From positions 1-39,930 of the forward strand of contig JAGADM010000103.1 in assembly GCA_017613595.1 (NCBI GenBank): 39,930 bases of DNA, in the 5' to 3' direction. A program made the position numbers and the translations under genes. Within the stretch, counting starts at the first letter, position 1, and every line of letters starts with the position of its first letter. The notes under the pieces were generated by a model. That model was not told where the DNA came from. It worked only from the letters and a program-made list of their open reading frames with translations, and searched no databases. This DNA comes from Lachnospiraceae bacterium (lineage in GTDB: Bacteria > Bacillota_A > Clostridia > Lachnospirales > Lachnospiraceae). Positions 16,439 through 24,937 of this stretch are shown here, in pieces.

Positions 16439-17182
16439 CTAAAACCTGTGGCCGCCGCCGTGGCTGAAGTGACCGCCTCCGCCGCCGAAGCCGCCGCCCC
16501 GTCCTCCGTGGGAATTGTTGATAACAACAACTTTCTTGGAGGTAACATCGGTCTTACCCTTCGTAAAGGTAACACGGCTCTTGTTCGCGGTCTCCAGTTC
16601 CGCAACAGTAACCCCGTTCTTGGCATTCAGCTTACGAAGCAGAATGAAATTTCCGAGAAGCGCAACAAGAACGGCAATGAACGCGTTAGAAAGGTATTTC
16701 ATCGTCTGCGCGATACGGCCGCCTTCCATAAGCGTCTTAACCTGGTCAAAAGCCTTCCCGGCGCAGCTTGCATACTGTCCGTAAGAAGCGTAACGATATA
16801 CATTATCGGTAATCGTTCTGGCCTTTGCCCTGCTGACGAAATCGCCGATGTAGCCGTCCGATTCGATATAGATTTCACGGCGGTCCATATCGATCAGAAA
16901 CAGCACGCCGCTTTCCGTACCGAACAGCCTCTCATACGCGAGCGCCGCATACGCATCGGTCGTCTTATAGTTCGTACTGAGAGTGATGAACGCAACGTTA
17001 CCGTATTCGGTCAGTTTCGCCATCTCCTCGGCGAGAACCGTCTCTTCATATCCGGTTAACAGGTCCGCTTCATCCTCAATCACGACCTTGCCGGGTTCCG
17101 TCGGCTTCTCATGACTTCCGCAGCCGGTCAGAAACGCCATGACCGCCGCGATACATAAAACAATCCAAACTTTACGCAGCAT
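16439..17182 (-). CDS. TPM-domain lipoprotein with Gly/His-rich tail
   Basis: A 247-residue lipoprotein: an N-terminal helix ending in the lipobox LTGC (Cys21), a TPM domain (about 33-150; EDEADLLTGYEETVLAEEMAKL, GVLFLIDMDRREIYIESDGYIGD), a second membrane helix (about 160-180) and a C-terminal tail of Gly, Ser and His repeats. TPM proteins occur in photosystem repair and, in bacteria, in envelope proteins of unclear role. Such glycine-rich tails are a known feature of the family. ATG 17182 was chosen at 8 nt after GGAGG; it overlaps the upstream zinc-ribbon gene by 11 nt, so the two products are likely coupled. Confidence 0.85.
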   Translation of the reverse strand: MLRKVWIVLCIAAVMAFLTGCGSHEKPTEPGKVVIEDEADLLTGYEETVLAEEMAKLTEYGNVAFITLSTNYKTTDAYAALAYERLFGTESGVLFLIDMDRREIYIESDGYIGDFVSRAKARTITDNVYRYASYGQYASCAGKAFDQVKTLMEGGRIAQTMKYLSNAFIAVLVALLGNFILLRKLNAKNGVTVAELETANKSRVTFTKGKTDVTSKKVVVINNSHGGRGGGFGGGGGHFSHGGGHRF

Positions 17183-18863
17183 CGTCATCACCTCCGCTTC
17201 TGCTGAACTGCTTCGGCTTCTGTGTCGACAGAATGTTGTAACTGCGGATCAGGTTGGTTACCGAAAGCGCCACGATACCTGCCGCGGCAAATGCGATGAT
17301 ATAGTAAATCCAGTCGTCCGCCGGCCGTGCAATGAATACGGCGAAAGCCACCGCGGAAACGAGGAAGTACAGCCCGTTCGAAAGATTCATCCACACATTT
17401 GACAGCGACATATACTTATTCTTCATCTTGAAGAACCGCACGCCGAGAACGATCAGGATGACAGCTGTGACAATAATGTACAGATATTCCGCCCGGAATA
17501 CTCCGGACAGTTCGGATCCCGCGCTGAGAAGATCCGGAAGTATTTCTATTGCAGTAAAAACAAGTATCAGAAGCACCGTTCCGATTCCGGATAAGACCTT
17601 CTTTACAATCTTCATCTTATCCGTCTTAGGATCCGGTAAAATATGACATTGCTTGGTGAAGATATCTTCGATCTCGCTCTTGAACATCGAGGAAGCGGCA
17701 AATGCGGCGATCACCGCAAGAAACAGCACAAACGAAGGCGCCGCGGTAAGCATCAGGTTTAAAAGCAGGAACACGGGAATCGCCGAGATCAGCGAGAACA
17801 GGAAGAACTTGGCGGGCGATGCCGGAAAATCGGCATACAGTCTGCCCGTCTGCCCGTTCACCGTCGCATAGCTCACACGGTCTCCGCGCCGGTAGGAAAG
17901 AAACCACACGGGGTCCATTTCCAGTTCGGCTTTCGTCTTGACTTTATAAGCACCGTAATCGGATAACTGCGATTTTGCCTGACTTTCCTGCAGACCGATC
18001 GACCTGAACTGCCATTTGGCGTGATTCATGATCAGATCGCCCTCCATCGAAAGAATCTTGGAGCGGTATTCCGTATCTTTCTGATCGGCGGCATTTGCGT
18101 AGAAGCCGTTCATATAACACTCATCAAACGGTACCGCGTCCTTTTCCATAAACGGAATGATCTGCTCGCTGACATAATCGTCAAATGTGAGCGACGCGTC
18201 ATGAGAGAGCCCCTCGTGATGGGAATTCAGATGACCCGAAGCCATGTAGCGGGTCGTAACCTGCGTATTACCGACCGTTTCCACGGTCATTCCCGGGAAT
18301 CGGTACTCTCCGTCGCGGTCCACATCGTATGTCCAGAACGGCATGTAAATGCCGCGGAAGCTCTCCGCTTTGCCCATGCGGATCAGATCGGACGGCGCGT
18401 AGATCTGCTTTCTCGCAACCGCAAGATAACGGGCGACGCACTCTTCCTTCGTAACCTTAAAGGGAATTACCTTATCGGGTTTGCGGATCCGGCTCAAACG
18501 GCTTCGAAGCGTTGCCGGCGAACCGCAGTAGCTGCACCAAGTAACCGCCTCATCGGCATCCGCGACAATCTCCGCTCCGCACTGGGAACAGGTGAATACC
18601 GTCACCTGCATCTCCTTGTCGTTAACCGGTGCTGACTCACCACCGATATGACTGAACTCGTCTCCGAACTCGTCCTGCCCGAAATAATCCGGATAACCGG
18701 CGGGCTGCGGCGCATAATCGGCGGATTCCTTATGCTCTTCCGCATTCTTCGAACGTTCCGAGACCTGGCTGACCAGATAAAATTTGCCGCAATAGCTGCA
18801 TTTCATCTGCTGGGTTTTGATATCAAAAACCAGTTTGCTTCCGCATCCGGGACACCCAACCAT
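17172..18863 (-). CDS. Double zinc-ribbon membrane protein (paralogue 1)
   Basis: A 563-residue protein. The first zinc ribbon is CPGC...CSYC (about residues 4-25) and the second CSQC...CSYC (about 92-113). A conserved soluble region follows (IPFKVTKEECVARY, IYMPFWTYDVDRDGEY, PVWFLSYRRGDRVSYATVNGQTGRL) and then about six membrane helices in two sets (about 355-400 and 425-550). The tail is acidic. It is clearly paralogous to the protein at 21253-22863 over the whole length. Such proteins are often labelled TFIIB-type zinc ribbon but have no known function. ATG 18863 follows GAGGAGGT. It lies between the export-family gene and the TPM gene. Confidence 0.85.
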   Translation of the reverse strand: MVGCPGCGSKLVFDIKTQQMKCSYCGKFYLVSQVSERSKNAEEHKESADYAPQPAGYPDYFGQDEFGDEFSHIGGESAPVNDKEMQVTVFTCSQCGAEIVADADEAVTWCSYCGSPATLRSRLSRIRKPDKVIPFKVTKEECVARYLAVARKQIYAPSDLIRMGKAESFRGIYMPFWTYDVDRDGEYRFPGMTVETVGNTQVTTRYMASGHLNSHHEGLSHDASLTFDDYVSEQIIPFMEKDAVPFDECYMNGFYANAADQKDTEYRSKILSMEGDLIMNHAKWQFRSIGLQESQAKSQLSDYGAYKVKTKAELEMDPVWFLSYRRGDRVSYATVNGQTGRLYADFPASPAKFFLFSLISAIPVFLLLNLMLTAAPSFVLFLAVIAAFAASSMFKSEIEDIFTKQCHILPDPKTDKMKIVKKVLSGIGTVLLILVFTAIEILPDLLSAGSELSGVFRAEYLYIIVTAVILIVLGVRFFKMKNKYMSLSNVWMNLSNGLYFLVSAVAFAVFIARPADDWIYYIIAFAAAGIVALSVTNLIRSYNILSTQKPKQFSRSGGDDDAA

Positions 18864-18895
18864 TACTTTACCTCCTCAAATAATATACCCCACAA

Positions 18896-19405
18896 CTATA
18901 CAAATAAACCGAGAAAACCGTAACTGAAAAGGCTCATCAGCAGTGCCGCAAGAAGCAGCCCGAGGAAGATTGCGATCGACGCCTTCTTAATGTCGAACTC
19001 GAACAGCGCCGCGATCAAGGATCCGGTCCATGCGCCGGTTCCCGGAAGCGGGATGCCTACAAAAAGCAGGAGGAATAAAAACTCCCCGCGTTCCTTGCCC
19101 TTGGATTTCTTCTCCGCGCGTTCCTCGAGTTTCTCCACCAATCCCTTTAAAATGTTATGTTTCTTCATAAACGCAAAGATGGCTTTTATGAACAGCAGAA
19201 TAAAAGGAATCGGAATGATATTTCCGATAATGCAGATCAGATTGGCCTTCCATAAACCGATTCCCAGAAGTTTTGCAACAATCAGTCCCCCGCGCAGTTC
19301 AATGAGCGGAACCATGGAAACAAGGAATATGAATACTTCCTTCGGCATAAACTGTCCGAGGGAATTGTTATACCAGTCTGCCAATGATTTTAATGCTTCC
19401 GTCAC
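18896..19405 (-). CDS. Putative small multidrug export family membrane protein
   Basis: A 169-residue integral membrane protein of the COG2426/Sm_multidrug_ex family. It has about four helices, with the conserved VPLIELRGGLIVAKLLGI and GIPLPGTGAWTGSLIAALF segments; the PGTGAWTG loop is the family hallmark. The family name is historical and transport is unproven. The start is GTG 19405, 8 nt after GGAGG; that GGAGG overlaps the end of thrC, whose stop lies 3 nt upstream of the GTG. It is co-transcribed with thrC and the zinc-ribbon gene. Confidence 0.85.
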   Translation of the reverse strand: MTEALKSLADWYNNSLGQFMPKEVFIFLVSMVPLIELRGGLIVAKLLGIGLWKANLICIIGNIIPIPFILLFIKAIFAFMKKHNILKGLVEKLEERAEKKSKGKERGEFLFLLLFVGIPLPGTGAWTGSLIAALFEFDIKKASIAIFLGLLLAALLMSLFSYGFLGLFV

Positions 19406-19408
19406 GGA

Positions 19409-20911
19409 TTATGCCTCCGTCCCCGGGACATTGAGCACGCGGCGTACTTCGCGCTCCATTCCGCTGATTTCGCATACCGTATCATGTCTTACAGGAGCCG
19501 TGCGGATCTCAAGAATTGCCGGAGGCTCCGCCACATTGGCCGTCTTCGAAAGGTCGTCGATCACGGCAAAGTCTTCTCTCTCGTCCTTGCCTCCGTTGAT
19601 GGCTTCCATAACGCTTCTCGCGAATTTGAACGGGCTCGCGGTCGAAACGATCACCGTCGGCGTCTCATCTCCGCTTTCCTTACGGTAACGGCGGTATACC
19701 GACGAAGCAACGGCCGTATGCGTATCGATCACATAGCCGGTACGCTCGTAAAGTTCCTTAATCTCGGCAGCCGTATCCGCCTCGGTCGCGAAACCGGGTA
19801 CAAAATCGGCCATCTCCTTCTTCATCGCGTCGGTAACGGTGTAGATTCCGTCCTTTTTGAGGCTTTCCATACGCTCCGCGTTCTTCACAGCGTCATCGCC
19901 CGCGCTGTGATAGATCAGACGCTCGAGGTTGCTCGAGATAAGAATATCCATCGAAGGCGAACTGGTCAGAATGAACTTTCTGCGGATATCGTAAGTGCCG
20001 GTCGTGAAGAAATCGTACAGCACCTTGTTCTCATTGGACGCACAGATCAGCTTCGCTGCCGGAAGCCCAAGCTTCTTAGCATAGAAGCACGCAAGAATAT
20101 TACCGAAATTACCGGTCGGAACGACAAAGTTAACCGGATCGCCGGCCTTGATGCGCTCCTCCTTCAGCAGTCTCGTGTATGCGAAAACATAGTAAGCCAC
20201 CTGCGGTACGAGACGTCCGATATTGATGGAGTTGGCGGAGGAAAATACCATGCCCTTTGCCGCCATGTCCTTCTTAAGCGTCTCGTCGGTGAACATCTTC
20301 TTAACGCCGGTCTGGCAGTCGTCAAAGTTGCCGTTCACGCCGATAACGGTCGTATTGGCACCCTTCTCGGTGACCATCTGCAGTTCCTGGATACGGCTTA
20401 CGCCGTTCTTCGGGTAAAATACGATGATCTTCGTTCCTGGTACGTCGCGGAAGCCCGCCAGAGCGGCCTTTCCGGTATCGCCGGAGGTCGCCGTCAGGAT
20501 GACGATCTCGTCGGTCTGGCTGTTCTTCTTCGCTGCCGTCGTCAGAAGGTGCGGCAGGATGGACAGCGCCATATCCTTAAAGGCGATCGTCTGGCCATGG
20601 AACAGTTCCAGATAATACGCGTGATCGGCTTCCGCCATCGGCGCGATCTCATCGTTATCAAACTTCTCGTCGTACGCCTTCTCAATGCAGCCGCGAAGCT
20701 CCTCCTCGGTATAATCCGTGAAGAACAGCTTCATCACCTCATAGGCAACGCCCTTATAGTCCATTGCGGCAAGCTCCGCAAGGCTTTTATCCAGTTTCGG
20801 ATAGGAAGTCGGGACATACAGTCCGCCGCCGTCCGCAAGACCCTTAAGGATTGCCTGCGAGGCGGTTACTTCACTGCCCTGACCTCTCGTATTCCGGTAC
20901 ATAATATCCAT
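19409..20911 (-). CDS. thrC: Threonine synthase
   Basis: A PLP enzyme converting O-phosphohomoserine to threonine. The 500 residues fit the long (yeast/enterobacterial-like) class, with an N-terminal domain MYRNTRGQGSEVTASQAILKG and the PLP-binding Lys112 in HGQTIAFKDMALS. TATSGDTGKAALAGF is the phosphate-binding loop and VPTGNFGNILACFYAKKLG the second cofactor site. ATG 20911 follows AAGGAT by 6 nt. It is the first gene of an operon whose other members are membrane proteins with no link to threonine, driven by the promoter at 20962-20990. Confidence 0.97.
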   Translation of the reverse strand: MDIMYRNTRGQGSEVTASQAILKGLADGGGLYVPTSYPKLDKSLAELAAMDYKGVAYEVMKLFFTDYTEEELRGCIEKAYDEKFDNDEIAPMAEADHAYYLELFHGQTIAFKDMALSILPHLLTTAAKKNSQTDEIVILTATSGDTGKAALAGFRDVPGTKIIVFYPKNGVSRIQELQMVTEKGANTTVIGVNGNFDDCQTGVKKMFTDETLKKDMAAKGMVFSSANSINIGRLVPQVAYYVFAYTRLLKEERIKAGDPVNFVVPTGNFGNILACFYAKKLGLPAAKLICASNENKVLYDFFTTGTYDIRRKFILTSSPSMDILISSNLERLIYHSAGDDAVKNAERMESLKKDGIYTVTDAMKKEMADFVPGFATEADTAAEIKELYERTGYVIDTHTAVASSVYRRYRKESGDETPTVIVSTASPFKFARSVMEAINGGKDEREDFAVIDDLSKTANVAEPPAILEIRTAPVRHDTVCEISGMEREVRRVLNVPGTEA

Positions 20912-20961
20912 TCTTTTATCCTTCTTTCATAAACACCGTATTCGTGTCCGCATTTTGATTC

Positions 20962-20990
20962 AGTATAGCATAACTTCGGCTCTTATGCAA
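20962..20990 (-). promoter_or_regulatory. Sigma-A promoter of the thrC operon
   Basis: -35 TTGCAT (20985-20990), a 17-bp spacer and extended -10 TGC-TATACT (20962-20967). The leader is about 45 nt and shows no leader peptide or T-box. It shares a 20-bp block, with one mismatch, with the purM promoter. Confidence 0.87.
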
Positions 20991-21021
20991 CATAAAAGAG
21001 TAAAACTCATTGACATTCTGC

Positions 21022-21060
21022 AAAAATAAAAAGCGGCGCGTATTTTCCGCTACGCGTCGC
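21022..21060 (-). terminator. Strong terminator of the TelA/AAA operon
   Basis: GCGGCGCGTA (21033-21042) and TACGCGTCGC (21051-21060) form a 10-bp stem (one G-U pair) with an 8-nt loop. On the minus strand it is followed by TTTTTATTTTT. The stem overlaps the last codons and stop codon of the 68-residue gene. Confidence 0.92.
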
Positions 21061-21256
21061 CTTCTGAAAGATAATCCACTTCGTATTCCACCTTGGTTTC
21101 GGTGAATTCCCGCTTAAATACGATCTGCCCCTTCTGTTCTTTGATTCTTCCCTTCAGCGATTCATCCGGTTTACGGCTGATCAGCCGGAGGATTATCACA
21201 TGAAGGACCAGCGAGGTAAGCATTGCGGCAACAAGACTCACAAATACGGGGATCAT
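21050..21256 (-). CDS. 68-residue single-helix membrane peptide
   Basis: An N-terminal membrane helix (about 2-27, MIPVFVSLVAAMLTSLVLHVIILRLI) is followed by a soluble charged tail of about 40 residues. No family is recognised. The ATG shares ATGA with the stop of the zinc-ribbon gene upstream (4-nt overlap), a clear translational coupling, and the terminator hairpin begins within its last codons. It is probably a small subunit that partners with the zinc-ribbon membrane protein. Confidence 0.75.
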   Translation of the reverse strand: MIPVFVSLVAAMLTSLVLHVIILRLISRKPDESLKGRIKEQKGQIVFKREFTETKVEYEVDYLSEGDA

Positions 21257-22863
21257 GCGTTTCCACCCCCTTCCGCCGATACCGGCTTCACGCCGACGGT
21301 TTCGAGCATGTTATGCACTTCGATCATATACATAACCGCGAACGCCGTGCCGAGTGCCAGCACCGCGGCAACGAAGTAAGCGATGACCGAATTATCCATG
21401 TTCAGTAAGAAGAATAATGCGCTGAATACCGACGTTCCCGTCAGGATTGCCGCCGGCAGGATGAAGCTGAAATCCGTAATTGCCGTGAAGCGGTAATAAA
21501 TCTCCCAAAAACGGTATCCCGTCAGCACCGCGGCCGTAACGCACGTTACCGGAATCAGCACATAATAATCCGTTAACGCTCCGTTATACACAAATGCACC
21601 GTAACCGAGGAACAGCAGCGCGCCGAACGCCATGACCGCATAGGTCAGAACATCCGCGACCTGATGAACAACGGAGTTCAGCAGATACCCCACTCGTTTT
21701 AAATATACATCCCGCACTTCCGCGGCGAAAATCTTGGCAATGACCAGCGAGGCGACAGCCGTGCCGAAATACAGGTACGAAGGCATCGCCGTACTGAGCA
21801 GCAGATAAAACAGCATAAACAGCGGAATTGCCGTAACGGCCGTATAGGTGAACAGTTTGGTGCGGGACACCGGAACATCGGCCGCCGCCTCTCCCGTCTG
21901 CCCGTTTACCATTGCATAGCTGACGCGCTTTCCGAGTTTGAAAGGCATGGCCCATACCGGATAGAGACGCACCTCTTCCTTCGGTTCCGCGCCTGCCTTT
22001 TCCTGCCCTAGCAGCTGCTTCCGGGCCGTCTCGGGGATCAGTCCGATATCATGAAAACTTTCTTTCGCCTGGGCAAGAACAATCTCGGTTTCCAGCTTCT
22101 TCGCGATTCTGACGGTCTCCCGGTCGTCAATGGTTTCGGGACAGGCACAGTATCCCTGCAGGAACCGTTCATCAAACGGAATTGCTTCATCCTCCTTGAA
22201 CGGAAGGATTCTCGTCGCGACACGGTTAGACATGACCTCGTTCGCGGGTACCGAAATATCCGTAAGCCGCCCTCTCATCTTGCCGTGCACCAGATATCTG
22301 GTTACGATGATCGTTCCGGGCTCTCCTCTTTCTCTCGTCTTTCCTGAAAATGCGAAACGTCCTTCGCGTTCGAAATCGTAGGACCGGAAAGGCATGTAAA
22401 TCGGACGGAAACCGCCGTTCTTCTCCTGCTGAACCACGTTAAACGGACGGTAGATCCGCGTCCGGATATAACTGTTATACCGTTTCCGGCACTCTTCTTC
22501 GGTTACGGCAAACGGAATGATCCTCTTCGGGATATGAATTGCCGAGTCCTGCGGGATCAGTTCTTTCCTGCTGCCGCAGAAAGAGCATCCGATGATCGTC
22601 TGCCCGCGGTCTGCAATCATCTGCCTCCCGCACGCGGGACAGCCGTACAGGGTAACGGGAATACCGCGGTCTTCCGCCGGGATCAGCCCTTCATTGCCGT
22701 CCACTTCAATCATCAGATTGCCGACTTTACGCTGAATGTAGGCTTCTCTTTTCAACCCCGAAAGTTCCTCGTCAGGATATAAACGGCCGCACGAAGAACA
22801 CCGCATCCCTTCGGTAGCGATGTCATAAATCAGCATTCCGGAGCATTTTGGACATTTCAGCAT
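21253..22863 (-). CDS. Double zinc-ribbon membrane protein (paralogue 2)
   Basis: A 536-residue paralogue of the product at 17172-18863. The first ribbon is CPKC...CSSC (about 4-24) and the second CPAC...CSFC (about 75-97). The same middle region follows (IPFAVTEEECRKRY, IYMPFRSYDFEREG, PVWAMPFKLGKRVSYAMVNGQTGEA), then two sets of membrane helices (about 325-370 and 395-510). The start at ATG 22863 follows AGGAGAGG; a 22-residue extension lacks a ribosome binding site. All eight ribbon Cys are kept. It sits between telA and the 68-residue gene. The function is unknown; metal-dependent sensing or assembly at the membrane is a guess. Confidence 0.85.
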   Translation of the reverse strand: MLKCPKCSGMLIYDIATEGMRCSSCGRLYPDEELSGLKREAYIQRKVGNLMIEVDGNEGLIPAEDRGIPVTLYGCPACGRQMIADRGQTIIGCSFCGSRKELIPQDSAIHIPKRIIPFAVTEEECRKRYNSYIRTRIYRPFNVVQQEKNGGFRPIYMPFRSYDFEREGRFAFSGKTRERGEPGTIIVTRYLVHGKMRGRLTDISVPANEVMSNRVATRILPFKEDEAIPFDERFLQGYCACPETIDDRETVRIAKKLETEIVLAQAKESFHDIGLIPETARKQLLGQEKAGAEPKEEVRLYPVWAMPFKLGKRVSYAMVNGQTGEAAADVPVSRTKLFTYTAVTAIPLFMLFYLLLSTAMPSYLYFGTAVASLVIAKIFAAEVRDVYLKRVGYLLNSVVHQVADVLTYAVMAFGALLFLGYGAFVYNGALTDYYVLIPVTCVTAAVLTGYRFWEIYYRFTAITDFSFILPAAILTGTSVFSALFFLLNMDNSVIAYFVAAVLALGTAFAVMYMIEVHNMLETVGVKPVSAEGGGNA

Positions 22864-22937
22864 AAGCCTCTCCTGCTTTTCGTTCCGTTCCCGGCTCGTG
22901 TCCGGAAACCCGTTCACCTTCCCCGGCAAGTCAGGGA

Positions 22938-23987
22938 TTATTGACTTTCTTTATCGATTAAGATACCGTACTTCATCTCGCGGTCGATACGCTCGAGTTC
23001 TCTCTCGACGGTCTCGCGCTTGGAACGGTTCTCGGACTGGATTCTTACGACTTCATCAAGGCTCTCGATCAGCAGGCGGTTGGTTTCCGCAAGCGTCGCG
23101 GCGTCAACCGCGGAATTGCCTGCGGCACGCTGCGTTTCGGCCGTAACCATCTTGAGATTCTCCGCATTACGGATCAGCAGACGGTTGGTCATATCGTTGA
23201 TGGTCATATCGGTCTGGGCAGCCTGCCTCGCGTGCTCTGCGCCGAGCGCGAGAATGATCTGGTTCTTCCATAGCGGGATCGTATTGTAAAGCGTCGACTG
23301 CAGCTTGTCCGCCATAACCGCGAAGTTCGTCTGCAGCATACGGATCTGCGCCGCCTGCTGCATCGAAACGGTACGGGACAGCTCGAGTTCAACGGCTTTT
23401 CTCTCCATACGGTCGATGATATTGTTGAGCCAGGAATCCTCGAGAGCGTTTGCGGTCGCGCCCTTTCTCTTAAGCCGCAGTTCATCGGTCTTCATCTTGA
23501 TCGCTGCGATCTTGACGCCCGCCTGACGGTAATACTCCTGGTTCATATCGAACATCTGATTTAGAAAGGCGCAGTCGCGGATGAGGCGCACCTGATGCTC
23601 CTCGAGCGTCTCGGCGATACGGTCTACGTTCTTCGACGCCTGATCGTACTTCTTACGGATTGCCACAGCGTTGTTCTTACGCTTCCAGAACAGCAGGCGG
23701 CGGTCAACATCGTCGTCCGCCTCGATCCCGTACAGGTATGCAATGGTTTCCTTCAGCGTATCGTCGACCTCGTCGATCGTCGAACTGTTCAGGTTGTTGA
23801 TCATCACCTGCGAGAGCTCTGCCATTTTCCGCTGCGTATCAAGACCGTACCGTGTGATACTGTTGATATCGTTGCTGTCAAGTTCGGCGATACTCGTCTC
23901 GATCTGCGGGATATCGGTCGTCTCCAGCTCTAACGTGGGATTGTCGGCAATTACTCTCAGATAGCCGATTTCTTTCTCCTTATCCAT
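22938..23987 (-). CDS. TelA-family (toxic anion resistance) protein
   Basis: A 349-residue soluble, almost wholly helical protein of the TelA/KlaA family, named for tellurite resistance but mostly of unknown biochemical role. Diagnostic segments are LRLIRDCAFLNQMFDMNQEYYRQAGVKIAAIK-like residues near 150-180, SWLNNIIDRMERKAVELELSRTVSMQQAAQIRMLQTN (about 200-240), and NTIPLWKNQIILALG (about 253-267), the most conserved family block. The start at ATG 23987 follows AGGAGAG. It lies between the 302-residue gene and the zinc-ribbon gene in one operon. Confidence 0.9.
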   Translation of the reverse strand: MDKEKEIGYLRVIADNPTLELETTDIPQIETSIAELDSNDINSITRYGLDTQRKMAELSQVMINNLNSSTIDEVDDTLKETIAYLYGIEADDDVDRRLLFWKRKNNAVAIRKKYDQASKNVDRIAETLEEHQVRLIRDCAFLNQMFDMNQEYYRQAGVKIAAIKMKTDELRLKRKGATANALEDSWLNNIIDRMERKAVELELSRTVSMQQAAQIRMLQTNFAVMADKLQSTLYNTIPLWKNQIILALGAEHARQAAQTDMTINDMTNRLLIRNAENLKMVTAETQRAAGNSAVDAATLAETNRLLIESLDEVVRIQSENRSKRETVERELERIDREMKYGILIDKESQ

Positions 23988-24010
23988 TGCACTCTCCTTC
24001 AAAAATCACT

Positions 24011-24919
24011 TTATGTTTCTTCGAAAAACTTCGGTATGATGATACGTCCGTCGAGGTGAATCCGCGACAGGAACGCGTCCGCGTCAATGCGGATGTCGCC
24101 ACCCGTGATGCCCATCTCCTGCGGGGTTCCGATGTAGATGGACTTGTCATCGATCTTCAGCAGCTCGCGGATCAGCAGCTCACTCGCCACCTTTCCGTAC
24201 GTCATGCCCCAGTTTACCTTAAACGGCATGGATTCCTTCAGACGGGATATGACACGCCGCAGGAACGCTTTTCCGCACATCGGGTAGTAGGCTTTCGCAA
24301 CCTCCATGCGTCTTCCGGGCTTCTTCAGCATGATCTCGCACAGGAACAGCTCGGAATACTCGATACTCGCGGTGAATACACGGAAATCGACGATATAGCC
24401 GTTCTGCTCGAGAATCTCGATCAGGTTGAGAACGAGCGCTCCGCGCCGGCGGATCTGCTCTTCGGTCGTATTCCGGTTATACGAAAGGTTCATGTAAATG
24501 CGGATAACCTTCTTCTCAACGACTCTCGACATCCGGTACATGTTCTTCGGCTCGCCTGCAATGTACGCCGGAACATTCGGCCGGCTGCCGACGATCGCGG
24601 TATGCACCTTCCGCTGCTTGAATGTCTGTCTCGTAACGGCGCTGAGCGGCTTCGCGACCGCGAAGAAATCCTCGATTCCCTCCTGAAAGCCCCCGGAACA
24701 GTATGCGATTGCCTTATCAAGCGGCGGACCGGCGAAGCTCTCGTCCGCGCGGATGCTCATCATATGCTGGAAGCTGCCCGCGTTGACCGGCGGATCCTCC
24801 TTCAGAAACCGTTCAATCTCGAGAAGGGAATCAAACGTCAGATGATAGATGATCAATTGTTTTCTCTTTTTGATCGTCAAATAGCGGCAATCTTCTTCTG
24901 AAACGCCGTTTCCCTGCAT
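24011..24919 (-). CDS. Uncharacterised 302-residue partner of the AAA ATPase
   Basis: Function unknown. The central part (VGSRPNVPAYIAGEPKNMYRM, KVIRIYMNLSYN, EEQIRRRGALVLNLIEILEQNGYIVDFRVF) recalls, from memory, DUF7192-type proteins of phages and actinobacteria; this needs a profile search. That segment resembles a Rossmann-like alternating beta-alpha fold and could bind a partner ATPase, like VWA-type proteins that partner MoxR ATPases, but no MIDAS motif (DxSxS) is present. ATG 24919 follows AGGAGAG; the gene starts 18 nt after the AAA gene, and telA follows 23 nt on. Soluble; no signal peptide or membrane helix. Confidence 0.75.
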   Translation of the reverse strand: MQGNGVSEEDCRYLTIKKRKQLIIYHLTFDSLLEIERFLKEDPPVNAGSFQHMMSIRADESFAGPPLDKAIAYCSGGFQEGIEDFFAVAKPLSAVTRQTFKQRKVHTAIVGSRPNVPAYIAGEPKNMYRMSRVVEKKVIRIYMNLSYNRNTTEEQIRRRGALVLNLIEILEQNGYIVDFRVFTASIEYSELFLCEIMLKKPGRRMEVAKAYYPMCGKAFLRRVISRLKESMPFKVNWGMTYGKVASELLIRELLKIDDKSIYIGTPQEMGITGGDIRIDADAFLSRIHLDGRIIIPKFFEET

Positions 24920-24937
24920 GTCTTACTCTCCTGTTAA

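Noticed and set aside
19484..20932. Long open frame (482 codons) antisense to thrC
   Set aside because: thrC is a clear threonine synthase over the same DNA; the antisense frame has no recognisable motifs. It is common to see such frames in GC-skewed codons.
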